DNA of 64,000 nt from JBEDUK01 sp963781595 (GTDB lineage: Bacteria; Actinomycetota; UBA4738). Location of the stretch: contig CAWAGG010000006.1 of assembly GCA_963781595.1 (NCBI GenBank), positions 1 to 64,000 of the forward strand, written 5' to 3'. The position numbers were made by a program, and so were the translations under genes. This document shows positions 39,852-49,398 of this stretch, piece by piece. How positions within the stretch are numbered: position 1 is the stretch's first letter; each line of letters opens with the position of its first letter. The notes beneath the pieces were generated by a model. The model was given only the letters and a program-made list of their open reading frames with translations, did not search any database and was not told the origin of the DNA.

Positions 39852-39965
39852 CCCAAACCGAACCATGTCATCGCCGACCTGGAGTTCTACACGACGTCGG
39901 ACGCGGGGAGCTTCGGCCGCCCGACGCCCGATTCGATGCGCCTGCTCTACGTACCTCCGGGCTAG
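39852..39965 (+). pseudogene. short coding remnant
   Basis: A 37-codon open stretch without its own start (VIADLEFYTTSDAGSFGRPTP) weakly resembles the N-terminus of small EF-Tu-C-terminal-like barrel proteins. Ends in TAG. Low confidence. Confidence 0.25.
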
Positions 39966-40041
39966 GTGCCCGCGCGCTAAGGCCCGGACGTTCCTGGACC
40001 GAGCGCGGAGACGGAACTGGCTTGCTAGCGTTTGGGCCGCT

Positions 40042-41397
40042 ATGTTCCCTCCGCCCCTCGACCGCTTCGCACCCCGGCGCCCCTGCCAGCGCGCCGTTGT
40101 CTCCTTGATGTTGCTGGCGGCCGCCGCTTGTACGACCAGCGGTTCAGCCCCAGGCGCGAAGCCGCCCGAGGTTTCGTCCATATCGTCGGCGCCCTCTGCG
40201 GGCGTGTCCGTCGAACCGAGCTCGGCGCCCCCCGTTCGCAGCGCGTCCCATGTCGCGATCCGCGCGCCGGCCGCCGGCTCGCTCCTCGTTCACGGGACCT
40301 ACCCGCACGTCCGGTCGCGATGCGTCCATCCGACGCAACCGACGCTCGATGCACGGTACCCGGGGACGATGATGGTCTCGCGCGCGGACGACGGCGCGCT
40401 CACGGTCACCGTCACGGTCCCGTTCGAGCGATACCTCCAGGGGATAGCGGAGGTCCCGCCCTCATGGCCGTCGGCGGCCCTTCAGGCCCAGGCGATCGCC
40501 GCTCGCACGTACGCGCTCGCGCAGACCGGATGGCGCGGCACGCCCGGCGAACGGCTCCGCTCGCCGATCTGCGCGACGACGTCCTGCCAGGTGTACCGGG
40601 GGCTACCGATCGACGCCGAGGCCGACATCGGCCGCTGGTACGACGCCGTCGAAGGGACGAACGGCCAGGTGCTCCTCTCCGGCGGCCTGCCGGCGGATAC
40701 GCTGTACTTCTCGACGTCGAACGGCAGGACCCACGGCAACGACGAGGTGTTCGGCACGGCGCCGCTCCCGTACTTGCGGCCGGTGCCGGAGCGCGACGAC
40801 CGTGCATCACCCGAGTCTCACTGGCGGGCGTCGATCCCGCTCGCCGACCTGACCCGGTTCCTCACCGCCGCCGGCGCGTGGCCCGCCGGGCCGGGGATCA
40901 CCGACCTCGCGCGGCGGGGCGAGACGATCGCGGTCTCCGGCCACGGCATCGCGCGTTCGCTGGGCGTGAACGATTTCCGCGCGGCCGTGAACACCTGGGC
41001 GCCCTGCCTCGCGCCGGACCGCTACCCGCAGGCCAGCTGGAAGGGCACCCCGCTCCCGGTCACCGTGCCGTCGGGCTGGTTCCGCCTCGCGCAGGCTCAC
41101 GGCGCTGCCGTCCTCTCCGGACGCGGGTGGGGCCACGGCGTCGGGATGGTCCAGTGGGGCGCGTTCGGCAAGGCGAAGCGTGGCCTCAGCGCGAACCAGA
41201 TCCTCGCGGCCTACTACGGCGGCCTACGGCCGCAGCGCTTCGCCGAGCCGGGCACGATCCGGGTCCAGGTGGCCACCGGCCTCACGACCCTCACGATCGA
41301 ACCGTCGGCGGCCGGCGCGACCCTCGACGGGCGCACGCTCGGGCCCGTGACGATCCGCATCGTCGGCGGCGACGCGCTCACCGTCACCACGCGGTGA
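40042..41397 (+). CDS. SpoIID/LytB-domain lipoprotein
   Basis: 451 residues. Lipobox LMLLAAAACTTSG gives a lipoprotein signal. The SpoIID domain shows VPFERYLQGIAEVPPSWPSA, LQAQAIAARTYAL, STSNGRTHGNDEVFG and GRGWGHGVGMVQWGAFGKAK. Homologues are peptidoglycan-binding or lytic-transglycosylase proteins at the cell envelope. Followed by a strong hairpin. Confidence 0.88.
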   Translation: MFPPPLDRFAPRRPCQRAVVSLMLLAAAACTTSGSAPGAKPPEVSSISSAPSAGVSVEPSSAPPVRSASHVAIRAPAAGSLLVHGTYPHVRSRCVHPTQPTLDARYPGTMMVSRADDGALTVTVTVPFERYLQGIAEVPPSWPSAALQAQAIAARTYALAQTGWRGTPGERLRSPICATTSCQVYRGLPIDAEADIGRWYDAVEGTNGQVLLSGGLPADTLYFSTSNGRTHGNDEVFGTAPLPYLRPVPERDDRASPESHWRASIPLADLTRFLTAAGAWPAGPGITDLARRGETIAVSGHGIARSLGVNDFRAAVNTWAPCLAPDRYPQASWKGTPLPVTVPSGWFRLAQAHGAAVLSGRGWGHGVGMVQWGAFGKAKRGLSANQILAAYYGGLRPQRFAEPGTIRVQVATGLTTLTIEPSAAGATLDGRTLGPVTIRIVGGDALTVTTR

Positions 41398-41399
41398 TA

Positions 41400-41440
41400 G
41401 CCGACGGGCCGCCGACGCCCGCTGTCGGCAGCCCGTCGGC
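41400..41440. terminator. strong bidirectional terminator hairpin
   Basis: GCCGACGGGC pairs with GCCCGTCGGC, continuing inward through GCCGAC/GTCGGC after one mismatch: 16 pairs. Lies between the convergent genes ending at 41397 and 41456. Confidence 0.65.
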
Positions 41441-41455
41441 CGTCCTGCCCGCCCG

Positions 41456-44422
41456 TCAGTCCGCGATGCGCAGCGCGACCGCCGGACGGATCTTCGATGC
41501 CTGTCGAGCGGGCCACAGCGTCGCCACGAGCGAGCCTGCGATGGCCACGACCGCCAGCACGACGATCGCCATCCACGGCACGGAGAACCCACCGGCCGTC
41601 TCGAAGATCGGGTAGTTCTTGAACAGCATGTACGCCGTCAGGATCGACAGGCCCGCACCGATCACAACGCCTTCCACGGTCACGAACAGGCTCTCGGTGA
41701 GGAACGCCCGCTGGACCGTCTTCGCCTGGAACCCGAGCGCGCGCAGCACCCCGATGCTCCGACGCCGCTCCCGAACGGCGCGGATCATCATCACGCCGAG
41801 CCCCGCGATCCCGACCAGCAGGCCGAGCGCGATGAATCCCTGCATCAGCTGGAAGAAGCCTCGGTTCGCCGCGAAGTTCTGCTCGACAGCGTGCCGGATC
41901 CGCGTGGCGACCAGCCCGTGCGTGAGGTACCGCCCCTGCAGTTCGCTCGCGAGCACCTGGTCCGAGACGCCGGGCGCCGGCTTCAGGAGCGCCGAGGAGG
42001 TCACGAGTCCGTCGCCGAACTGACCGCGGGCCGCGGTCTCGGACATGATCACGGGGCTGTAGAGCCCCCCGCCCATGCCGTAGAAGGCGAACGCCGAATC
42101 CAGGATCCCGACGATCGTCTTCGTCTTCCGCGCGCCGGTCACCGGATCGGTGAGGACGAACGCATCTCCCGCGTGGAACAACGTCCGGGGCGGACCTCCC
42201 GCCCCCAGCTGTCCCAGGAACCCGTCGACGATCACGTCGTCGGGGTCGTTCATCACCGCGGTCCACGTGCCCTGATCGCCGCCCAGGCCGGCCATGCTCT
42301 CGGACAGCGGGAACAGCCCCGCCTGCCGGATCCGCACGTCCGCCCCGACCACCACCGCGTCGATCGGCTGGGTGACCAGCGGCGTGAGGTGCGAGACCTC
42401 GCCCTTCACGAGCAGCAACGGCGCCACGCCGGCGACCTTCCCCGTGAACGGACCCGTCGTGAACGCGGTCGTCAGGTTCGCGAAGGGCGCGGCCGGATTG
42501 AAGTCGGCCCGCAGCCCGAACCCGCCGGACGCGCTCGTGACCGTCTTGCTGACGGTGGCGTCGATCAGCGCAGACAGCACCGTGATGAACACCAGGGTGA
42601 ACATCACGAGCCCGTACATGATCAGGATCGAACCCGTCCGGAAACGCTTCCCGAGCGGATAGGCCAGCCCCAGCCGCGTCGACAGTCCGACCTGGGTGGT
42701 CCGGTTGACCAGTGGGCGCAGCGGTGCCGACACGATGCCCTGGTTCTGGGAGATCAGCACGACCGCCGAGAACGTCAGCAGGATCCCCATGATGACGAAC
42801 GTCGCCGGCTTCACGTCGTCGAGCACGTGGGGCCGGACCGTGTTCGCGATCAGGCACCAGATCATGACGAGCAGCGCCGCCGCCGAGTAGACCCAGCGCT
42901 TCGGCGCCACACGGAGGAAGACCGGCGTGGCGAAGACGATCGCCAGCGACGGGTACAGGTACGTCCCCTCACCCTGGCTACTCGAAAGCGCCTGGATCGA
43001 GAGCGCCCCGAACGTCGCCGCCAGCGCCGACGACACGATCACCCACCGCATCTTCATGCGCCGCCCGTCCTCGGGAGGCAGGTCGCGGATCGCCGAGATG
43101 ATGTTGATCCGGCTGATCCGCATGCTGGTGAGCGTGACCGTCGCCATCGCCATCAGGAACCCCAGCGCGAACCCGTTGATCGCGCTGATCGCCGTGACGT
43201 GGAACACCAGGTGCAGCCCGCCGCCACCGGAGGCATCGAACCCGGAGTAGATGCGGGCCGCGACGATCACGACCGCGCGCCCGACGGCCAGGCCGAGCAG
43301 GACGCCCAGGAGGGATGCGAGCAGCGCGTAGACCGTGCCCTCGATGATGAAGCTGCGGACTAGCCGGCTCCGCTTCATGCCGATCGCCCGCAGCATGCCC
43401 AGTTCGGGCTTCCGCTCCTCGGCGAGCATCACGAAGATGATCACCAGGAGCAGGATGCCCGCGATGATCGCGAAGCTGCCGATCATCAGGAACATCGAAC
43501 CGAGCGAGTCGCCGGCCTGCTTCGCCTGGTCCAGGACCGTCTGCTTCGTCCTCGCGACCGAGATGCCGGCCGCGGCGAGTGGCCCGAGGGCCCGACGGAT
43601 CGACGCGACCACCGCGTCGCTCGAGGCCGCTCCCCCCTCGACGTCGCCCGCGTTGGAGACGAACGTCAGGGTCCGCGGCTCCCGAACGGCGCCGATGTCC
43701 GCCTCGGCCGCCCGTGCGGCCGCGGCCAGGGTCCCGGACGCGAAGAAGGCGTCCCGGGTCACCCCGTCGAGGGGCATCCCGGCGATCCCGCGGGACGGGA
43801 TCACCCGCGCGACCGTCACGGTCGTCGGCAGCCCGTACAGGTAGAACGTGAGGCGATCGCCCGCGGTCGCCTGGAGCGACGCGGCCAGATCCGCGTTGAT
43901 CACGACCTGCCCGGGTCGCGGCTCCGCGCCGCTGATCCCTGAACCTTCGGCGACACCGCCGGCGAACGCCGCGGTCTGCGCGAAGTCCACATCCCAGACG
44001 GCCACGCGCGGCTCCGCCACGCGCGCGCGGCCGGCGCCGGCGCTCGCGGCCGCCATGTCGCCGTGGACCGTGACGATGCCGTCGACCGCGGGATCGTTCC
44101 GGAACGCGGTCGCCAGCCGTTCGGCGACCGACGCGCCCTGCGTGAGGCTCGCCGACGTCACGGTCTCGTCGATCGGACCCAGGTTCTCGTACGCCGCCTG
44201 CTTCACGGAGAAGTTCAGCGTGTCGCCGACGATCAGGCTGCCGACGATGATCGCGGTGCCCAGCATGGAGCCCGCGATCACGAGCGCCGCCTCCCGGCGC
44301 CTGCGAGCGACCTGCCGGAAGGCGAGCCTGCGCAGGATGGGCCGGCGCAGCGCGATGAAGATCGACGCCGCGAAGACCAGGAAGAGGAGCCCGACCAGCG
44401 TCGGGGTGAGGTTCGGATACAT
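41456..44422 (-). CDS. MacB/FtsX-type ABC transporter permease
   Basis: 988 residues with about 10 TM segments. N-terminal TM (VGLLFLVFAASIFIALRRPI), a TM VIAGSMLGTAIIVGSLIVGD, a large extracellular domain, then a first FtsX core (GSFAIIAGILLLVIIFVMLA, EERKPELGMLRAIGMKRSRL) and a second one near the C-terminus (FIALGLLVGIAGLGVMMIRA, RERRRSIGVLRALGFQAKTV). The duplicated layout fits the lipoprotein/export type of FtsX permease. Operon with the ATPase 6 bases upstream. Confidence 0.88.
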   Translation of the reverse strand: MYPNLTPTLVGLLFLVFAASIFIALRRPILRRLAFRQVARRRREAALVIAGSMLGTAIIVGSLIVGDTLNFSVKQAAYENLGPIDETVTSASLTQGASVAERLATAFRNDPAVDGIVTVHGDMAAASAGAGRARVAEPRVAVWDVDFAQTAAFAGGVAEGSGISGAEPRPGQVVINADLAASLQATAGDRLTFYLYGLPTTVTVARVIPSRGIAGMPLDGVTRDAFFASGTLAAAARAAEADIGAVREPRTLTFVSNAGDVEGGAASSDAVVASIRRALGPLAAAGISVARTKQTVLDQAKQAGDSLGSMFLMIGSFAIIAGILLLVIIFVMLAEERKPELGMLRAIGMKRSRLVRSFIIEGTVYALLASLLGVLLGLAVGRAVVIVAARIYSGFDASGGGGLHLVFHVTAISAINGFALGFLMAMATVTLTSMRISRINIISAIRDLPPEDGRRMKMRWVIVSSALAATFGALSIQALSSSQGEGTYLYPSLAIVFATPVFLRVAPKRWVYSAAALLVMIWCLIANTVRPHVLDDVKPATFVIMGILLTFSAVVLISQNQGIVSAPLRPLVNRTTQVGLSTRLGLAYPLGKRFRTGSILIMYGLVMFTLVFITVLSALIDATVSKTVTSASGGFGLRADFNPAAPFANLTTAFTTGPFTGKVAGVAPLLLVKGEVSHLTPLVTQPIDAVVVGADVRIRQAGLFPLSESMAGLGGDQGTWTAVMNDPDDVIVDGFLGQLGAGGPPRTLFHAGDAFVLTDPVTGARKTKTIVGILDSAFAFYGMGGGLYSPVIMSETAARGQFGDGLVTSSALLKPAPGVSDQVLASELQGRYLTHGLVATRIRHAVEQNFAANRGFFQLMQGFIALGLLVGIAGLGVMMIRAVRERRRSIGVLRALGFQAKTVQRAFLTESLFVTVEGVVIGAGLSILTAYMLFKNYPIFETAGGFSVPWMAIVVLAVVAIAGSLVATLWPARQASKIRPAVALRIAD

Positions 44423-44428
44423 CGCCCG

Positions 44429-45202
44429 TCACCGCCCGACGGCGGCGAGGAAGCCGCCGCGCTGGCTCGCCGGCTGCCACTGGCCGTCGGCGATGCGATG
44501 CTCGTCGCCGACCAGACGACCGTCGCGCATCCGCACGAGGCGGTTCGCCGACTCCCCGATGCCCAGATCGTGGGTCACCAGGACGATCGTCTGCCCGTCG
44601 CTGCGGTTCAGCTCGTGGAGCAACTCGACGATCTGGTCGGCCATGTGCGTGTCGAGGTTCCCCGTCGGCTCGTCGGCCCAGACGATCGCCGGCTTCGCGA
44701 CGAGCGCGCGCGCCACGGCGACCCGCTGCTGCTCGCCACCGGAGAGCTCGTTCGGACGGTGTTCGATCCGGTGCCCGAGCCCGACGCGCCCGAGCATCTC
44801 GGCGGCCCGATCTCGGGCCGGCTTCGCCTTCCACCCGACCAGGAGCAGCGGCAGCTCGACGTTCTCGACGATCGTGAAGGCCGGGATCAGGTTGAACGCC
44901 TGGAAGATGAACCCCATCGACGTGGCCCGGTGCGTCGTGCGGGCGGCGTCGGACATGGCGAACAGGTCCTTGCCGTCGACCAGGACGCGTCCACCGTCGA
45001 TCGAGTCCAAGCCCGACAGGCAGTTCAGCAGCGTGGTCTTCCCCGAGCCGGAGGGGCCCATCACCGAGACGAGCTCCCCCCGGGCCACGGTCAGGTCCAG
45101 GCCTCGCAGCGCCTCGACCTCCACCTCCCCCATGCGGTAGATCTTGCGGACCCCTTCGGCAACCAGGATGGGTTCCGTGGTCTCGGTCGACATGGTTGGC
45201 AT
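44429..45202 (-). CDS. ABC transporter ATPase (MacB/LolD type)
   Basis: 257 residues. Walker A GPSGSGKTTLLNCLSGLDSI, LSGGEQQRVAVARALV (signature), Walker B PAIVWADEPTGNLDTHMADQ, H-loop VLVTHDLG. ATG 45202 has GGAAGGGGG upstream. It energises the FtsX permease downstream, probably for export or envelope remodelling. Confidence 0.92.
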   Translation of the reverse strand: MPTMSTETTEPILVAEGVRKIYRMGEVEVEALRGLDLTVARGELVSVMGPSGSGKTTLLNCLSGLDSIDGGRVLVDGKDLFAMSDAARTTHRATSMGFIFQAFNLIPAFTIVENVELPLLLVGWKAKPARDRAAEMLGRVGLGHRIEHRPNELSGGEQQRVAVARALVAKPAIVWADEPTGNLDTHMADQIVELLHELNRSDGQTIVLVTHDLGIGESANRLVRMRDGRLVGDEHRIADGQWQPASQRGGFLAAVGR

Positions 45203-45409
45203 GGGCGACCCCCTTCCGGTTCCCGGGCAGGCGCGGCGGCCCGCCGTCGATCTCGCACCATCACGGATACCGCGCGCCGTGGCCGGTCGGCTGGGCCTGC
45301 AGGCCCGCCGTGTGGGGTCCGTTCGGCGGCGCGATCCTGCTCGAACCGGGCGTGTGCGCGCCGCGCCTTCCGGATCGATACCGAACCTTCAGCTCCCTCG
45401 AACCTTGGG

Positions 45410-45445
45410 TTCAGCCTCCGTTCAGGTGCCGCGGCCTACGGTGGT
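45410..45445 (+). promoter_or_regulatory. TTCAG direct repeats before a -10-like box
   Basis: TTCAG at 45410-45414 and 45421-45425, 11 bases apart, followed by TACGGT at about 45437-45442. Repeats at helical pitch upstream of the -10 suggest binding of an OmpR-type activator. Confidence 0.35.
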
Positions 45446-45489
45446 CCCACGCGTCGCCGGGGCGTCCCCGGCAGCGGAGGAGATCCGAC

Positions 45490-45636
45490 ATGGTGTACGA
45501 ACTGCTCTCGGGCGTGGCCATCGCGGCGACGGCGATCGCGTCCGTGCTCGTGGTGCTCCCGATCCTCGAACGCTGGGCGGTCGTCCCGGTCGAGGCCGAA
45601 CCGCCTCGGGGCGCACCGCCCGCCCGATCGCACTGA
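45490..45636 (+). CDS. single-pass small membrane protein, 48 aa
   Basis: MVYELLSGVAIAATAIASVL then VVLPILERWAVVPVEAEPPR: one TM helix and a short polar tail. ATG has GGAGGAGA upstream. No homologue recognised. Lies between an ABC exporter operon and glutamate decarboxylase; TTCAG repeats upstream suggest regulated expression. Confidence 0.6.
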   Translation: MVYELLSGVAIAATAIASVLVVLPILERWAVVPVEAEPPRGAPPARSH

Positions 45637-45663
45637 GCGAGCCTCGCTCGGCGAGGCTCGCCG

Positions 45664-47067
45664 TCAGTGGCTGAATCCAGCGCGCTCGTCGGCTGACCGC
45701 GAGGCGGTCCCCTCGAGCTTGGCGACGGCCCGTCTGATGTCGTCTAAGAGCAGCGAGGCCATGTCCCGGCTGAACCCGTTGCGTACGACGATCCTCAGGA
45801 CCGCCAGGTCCTCCCGGTTCGGCGGCATCGTGTACGCGGGCACCTGCCAGCCACGTTCGCGCAGCGCATCGCTGACGTCGAAGACCGTGTACCCCTCGAC
45901 GCCGTCCGCGAGCCGGAACGCGAACACGGGCAGCTCGCTGCCGTCGGTGATCAACTCGAACGGCCCGAGTTCGGCGATCTCGCCGGCGAGCCATGTCGCC
46001 GTCGACCGACACGCCCGCTGGACCCCGCGGAAGCCGTCCATGCCGAGGCGGAGGAAATTGTAGTACTGGCCGACCACCTGCGCGCCGGGACGGGAGAAGT
46101 TCAGCGCGAACGTGGGCATGCTTCCGCCCAGGTAGTTCACGTGGAAGATGAGGTCATCGGGCAGCGCCTCCGCGTCGCGCCAGACCACCCACCCGACCCC
46201 CGGGAACACCAGCCCGTACTTGTGCCCGCTGGTGTTGATCGAGGCGACCCGCGGTTGGCGGAAGTCCCACACGAGGTGCGGGTCGACGAACGGCGCGACC
46301 ATGCCGCCACTGGCGCCGTCGACGTGCACGGGGACGTCGAGACCCGTCGCCGCCTGCAGCTCGTCGAGCGCGGCGCAGAGCTCCGCGACAGGCTCGTAGC
46401 TCCCGTCGAAGGTCGAGCCGAGCACGGCCACGACCCCGATCGTGTTCTCGTCGCAACGCTCCACGGCGGCGTCGGTCCGGAGATGGAACACGTCGCCCTC
46501 GACCGGAACCAGTCGGGCTTCGACATCCCAGTAATTCGCGAACTTCTCCCAGCACACCTGGACGTTCGCGCCCATGACGAGGTTCGGCTCGCTGGCTGGC
46601 TTCCCGGCAGCCTTCCGAGCGTGCTGCCATCGTCGCTTCATGGCGAGACCCCCGAGCATCGCCGCCTCGCTCGACCCGGTGGTCGAACACCCCGGCGCGT
46701 CGTGCGGCTCGGGCGCGTGCCACAGGTGCGCGAGCATCGCGACGCACCGCATCTCGAGCTCGGCGGTCTGCGGATATTCGTCCTTGTCGATCATGTTCTT
46801 GTCGAAGCACTCGGCCATGAGCACACGCGCCTCGGGCTCCATCCAGGTCGTCACGAACGTCGCGAGGTTGGTACGCGCGTTGCCGTCGAGCATCAGCTCG
46901 TCGTGGATGATCTGGTACGCGGTGCCGGGGAGCATCTCGTGCGCCGGGAGCTCGAAGCGCGGTACGGCGCCGACCTCGACCCCGCGGGCGAACAGCGGGT
47001 TGACGTCGAGGTCCTGCGAGCGCGGACCCGTGTGGGCACCGGTGTACCGGGGATGCTTGAGCGGCAT
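45664..47067 (-). CDS. gadB: glutamate decarboxylase
   Basis: 467 residues, full length. The PLP lysine is in INTSGHKYGLVFPGVGW, with GCSTTGSSEAAMLGGLAMKR and VPVHVDGASGGMVAPFVDPH (the PLP-binding Asp). Converts glutamate to GABA using a proton, an acid-tolerance reaction. GCAGGAGG lies upstream of the ATG. No GadC antiporter is adjacent. Confidence 0.93.
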   Translation of the reverse strand: MPLKHPRYTGAHTGPRSQDLDVNPLFARGVEVGAVPRFELPAHEMLPGTAYQIIHDELMLDGNARTNLATFVTTWMEPEARVLMAECFDKNMIDKDEYPQTAELEMRCVAMLAHLWHAPEPHDAPGCSTTGSSEAAMLGGLAMKRRWQHARKAAGKPASEPNLVMGANVQVCWEKFANYWDVEARLVPVEGDVFHLRTDAAVERCDENTIGVVAVLGSTFDGSYEPVAELCAALDELQAATGLDVPVHVDGASGGMVAPFVDPHLVWDFRQPRVASINTSGHKYGLVFPGVGWVVWRDAEALPDDLIFHVNYLGGSMPTFALNFSRPGAQVVGQYYNFLRLGMDGFRGVQRACRSTATWLAGEIAELGPFELITDGSELPVFAFRLADGVEGYTVFDVSDALRERGWQVPAYTMPPNREDLAVLRIVVRNGFSRDMASLLLDDIRRAVAKLEGTASRSADERAGFSH

Positions 47068-47231
47068 CGGTGAACCTCCTGCGGGAGCGATCGGGCGAAC
47101 GGTCGGGATCGAACCTTACCCCGCGTGACGCGGGTTCGGTTCGGCGAGCAGAGCCGGGGAATGGCTGCTGGCCGGCGACCGTTGGCCATCCCATCGCGCG
47201 GTTCGCGCCACGGAGCCCGGAGGTCGAACGG

Positions 47232-48038
47232 ATGGAGCCGCACCTCGAGGATCGCGACATGGATGCCGTCGTTCGGCCCTCGACCACGGGCGATGAGCTC
47301 AGGATCGTCGAGTGGCCGCGTCGCCTCCGAGCCGTGTTCGCCGGCGTCGCCGTCGCCGATACCGATCGTCCGCTTCTGGTCCTGGAGCCGCGACGGCTCC
47401 CCGTGTACTACGTTCCCGGGGACGACGTTCGCCGAGACCTGCTGACCCTGAGCGGCACGCGGAGCTCCTCGCCCCTCAAGGGCGATGCCGCTCACTTCCA
47501 TCTCCGCGTCGGCGACCGGCAGGTGGACGACGCCGCGTGGTCCTACGCATCCCCGCCCGATCGAGCGGTGACGATCGCCGGTCACGTCGCGTTCCACTGG
47601 AAAGCAATCGACGCGTGGTTCGAGGAGGACGACGAGGTGTTCGTCCATCCGAAGGACCCGTTCCACCGCGTCGACGTGCTGAACAGCTCCCGACACGTGC
47701 GCGTGGAACTGGACGGCGTGACGCTCGCGGAGAGCGGCCGGCCTCGGCTGCTGTTCGAGACCGGCCTCCCGACGCGCTACTACCTGCCGAAGATCGACGT
47801 TCGGCTCGACCTGCTCGAGCCGTCGGAGACCGTGACCCAGTGCCCGTACAAGGGCACGACCCAGCACCTCTCCGCGCGCGTCGGCGACCGCCTGGTCCAG
47901 GACGTGGCCTGGGTGTATGCGACGCCGCTCCCCGAGTCGAACAAGATCGAGAACCTCGTGTGCTTCTACAACGAACGCGTCGACCTCATCGTCGACGGTG
48001 AGCTGCAGCCGAGGCCGGCGACCCACTGGTCCCGTTGA
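47232..48038 (+). CDS. DUF427 protein, two domains
   Basis: 268 residues, two tandem DUF427 domains: RRLRAVFAGVAVADTDRPLL, VYYVPGDDVRRDLL and again RHVRVELDGVTLAESGRPRL, TRYYLPKIDVRLDLLEPS, each ending in an AW.Y..P motif (AWSYASPPDRA, AWVYATPLPES). Function unknown. ATG 47232 is assigned on length; ATG 47262 is possible. Confidence 0.82.
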   Translation: MEPHLEDRDMDAVVRPSTTGDELRIVEWPRRLRAVFAGVAVADTDRPLLVLEPRRLPVYYVPGDDVRRDLLTLSGTRSSSPLKGDAAHFHLRVGDRQVDDAAWSYASPPDRAVTIAGHVAFHWKAIDAWFEEDDEVFVHPKDPFHRVDVLNSSRHVRVELDGVTLAESGRPRLLFETGLPTRYYLPKIDVRLDLLEPSETVTQCPYKGTTQHLSARVGDRLVQDVAWVYATPLPESNKIENLVCFYNERVDLIVDGELQPRPATHWSR

Positions 48039-48056
48039 TCGCCGGGCGGGGACCGG

Positions 48057-48482
48057 TCAGCCGGGGGGCGACGCCCACGGGCCGAGCCCGCCCACGCGCT
48101 CGGGCGTGATCCGCAGCAGGTAGCCCTCGGGAGGATCCGGCATCGGGGGGAACTTCACGCCCGGACCGATGTAGGTCTCCGCGAGCCGCTGCAGCATCGC
48201 CGGGGCGCCGCCGGGTTCCGCCCGCGCGCGTCCGTGGACGACGAGGTAGTGCTGCATCCCGATCTCGTTCGCGCCGCTGCCCTCCATCGAGATGACGACG
48301 CGCGGGTCTCGCTGTACGTTCTCGACCTTGCGGTACGCACCGAGGTGCGCCGTGACGAGCTCGTCACCGTCGAGTCCGATCCACACGATCGAGACCTGCG
48401 GGCTGCCGTCGGGGTTCAGCGTGACCAGGTGGGCCAGCCGTCCGGACCGGATCAGCTCCTTCGCGCTCTCGGGTAGTTCCAT
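48057..48482 (-). CDS. PPOX-class F420-dependent oxidoreductase family protein
   Basis: 141 residues, a split beta barrel. RLAHLVTLNPDGSPQVSIVW, DGDELVTAHLGAYRKVENVQ, RDPRVVISMEG and YLVVHGRARAEPGG are the flavin/F420-binding blocks. F420 use is suggested by the actinobacterial background and is not proven by sequence. Confidence 0.85.
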   Translation of the reverse strand: MELPESAKELIRSGRLAHLVTLNPDGSPQVSIVWIGLDGDELVTAHLGAYRKVENVQRDPRVVISMEGSGANEIGMQHYLVVHGRARAEPGGAPAMLQRLAETYIGPGVKFPPMPDPPEGYLLRITPERVGGLGPWASPPG

Positions 48483-48653
48483 CCCAGACCTCCTCCCTGT
48501 TCCGATGCCTCATGCCGGGCAGCCTAGCTGGCGCCGCGCGAGGCGGACCAGACCGAGCCCCCGATCGCGTACTGACGGACGAGCGGCAACACCGAAGAGG
48601 GTCACAGGATCGCCATCGTCCCGGCGTGCGGCTCCGGTCGCCGGACGACGAGG

Positions 48654-49301
48654 ATGTTCGGCATGGACGCAGCCAGCACCGACGGCTCCGTCGCCGGGCA
48701 TCCATCCGCGACGCGGGCGACCCTCGTCGAACTGACGCTCGCGCTCACGCGCCTCGTCGCGATCGGCCTCCTGGCGATCGGGGTGAGCGGGCTCATCGCC
48801 TGGGGCATGGGCGCGGCGTTGGGCCGAGCCTTCGTGGCAGGCGACGCTCCCGGCGTGACGTATACCTCGTCCCGATGCGCCGAACTGCTCGAGTACGCGC
48901 GGGCCGCGCGCACGTGCGAGGCCGCAGCCGTCTCGCATCACTACGGCGAGGTCGTGACGTACCGGCTGGCCGCCGGGGTCCTCGGGCTCCTGGTCCTGGC
49001 CGGATACCTGATCGTGCGGCGCCGACTGGGCGGTCGCCGAGGGAGGGGACGTGAGCGTGGTGCCGAGCCGGTGTCCCCGGAGCCCGTCGCCCTGCCAGAT
49101 GGGTTCGTCGCGACCGTCGGGACGGTCGCCTTCGGGCTCGCTGGCCTCGGACTCTTGGTGCTCGGCGCCTCCCAGCTCGCCCTCGGCCCCGATGCTGGTG
49201 CCGGCGCGTGGCTCAGCGGCGGGATCGTTGCCCTGGCGGTCGCGATCCCGTTCGGCGCGCGGCTGTGGCGCTGCCTCGTCCGAGGTCCGGTGTCACCGTA
49301 G
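48654..49301 (+). CDS. membrane protein, about 4 TM
   Basis: 215 residues. TM segments at about 35-57 (LVAIGLLAIGVSGLIAWGMG), 105-120 (LAAGVLGLLVLAGYLIV), 152-172 and 182-200, with one loop holding two Cys (SSRCAELLEYARAARTCEAA). No family recognised. ATG 48654 or 48663. Confidence 0.6.
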   Translation: MFGMDAASTDGSVAGHPSATRATLVELTLALTRLVAIGLLAIGVSGLIAWGMGAALGRAFVAGDAPGVTYTSSRCAELLEYARAARTCEAAAVSHHYGEVVTYRLAAGVLGLLVLAGYLIVRRRLGGRRGRGRERGAEPVSPEPVALPDGFVATVGTVAFGLAGLGLLVLGASQLALGPDAGAGAWLSGGIVALAVAIPFGARLWRCLVRGPVSP

Positions 49302-49378
49302 CAGCCGCCTGCGGGGAACCGTCAGGAGTGACGCTCGGTCGGCGACCAGCTAGGCTCACCGAGGAATAGTTCGAAAGG

Positions 49379-49386
49379 CTAATTAG
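49379..49386. promoter_or_regulatory. palindrome before marR
   Basis: CTAATTAG, with TAGTT repeats on both sides (49367, 49384), directly before the MarR start. A likely MarR binding site. Confidence 0.4.
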
Positions 49387-49398
49387 TTGACCGAAACG

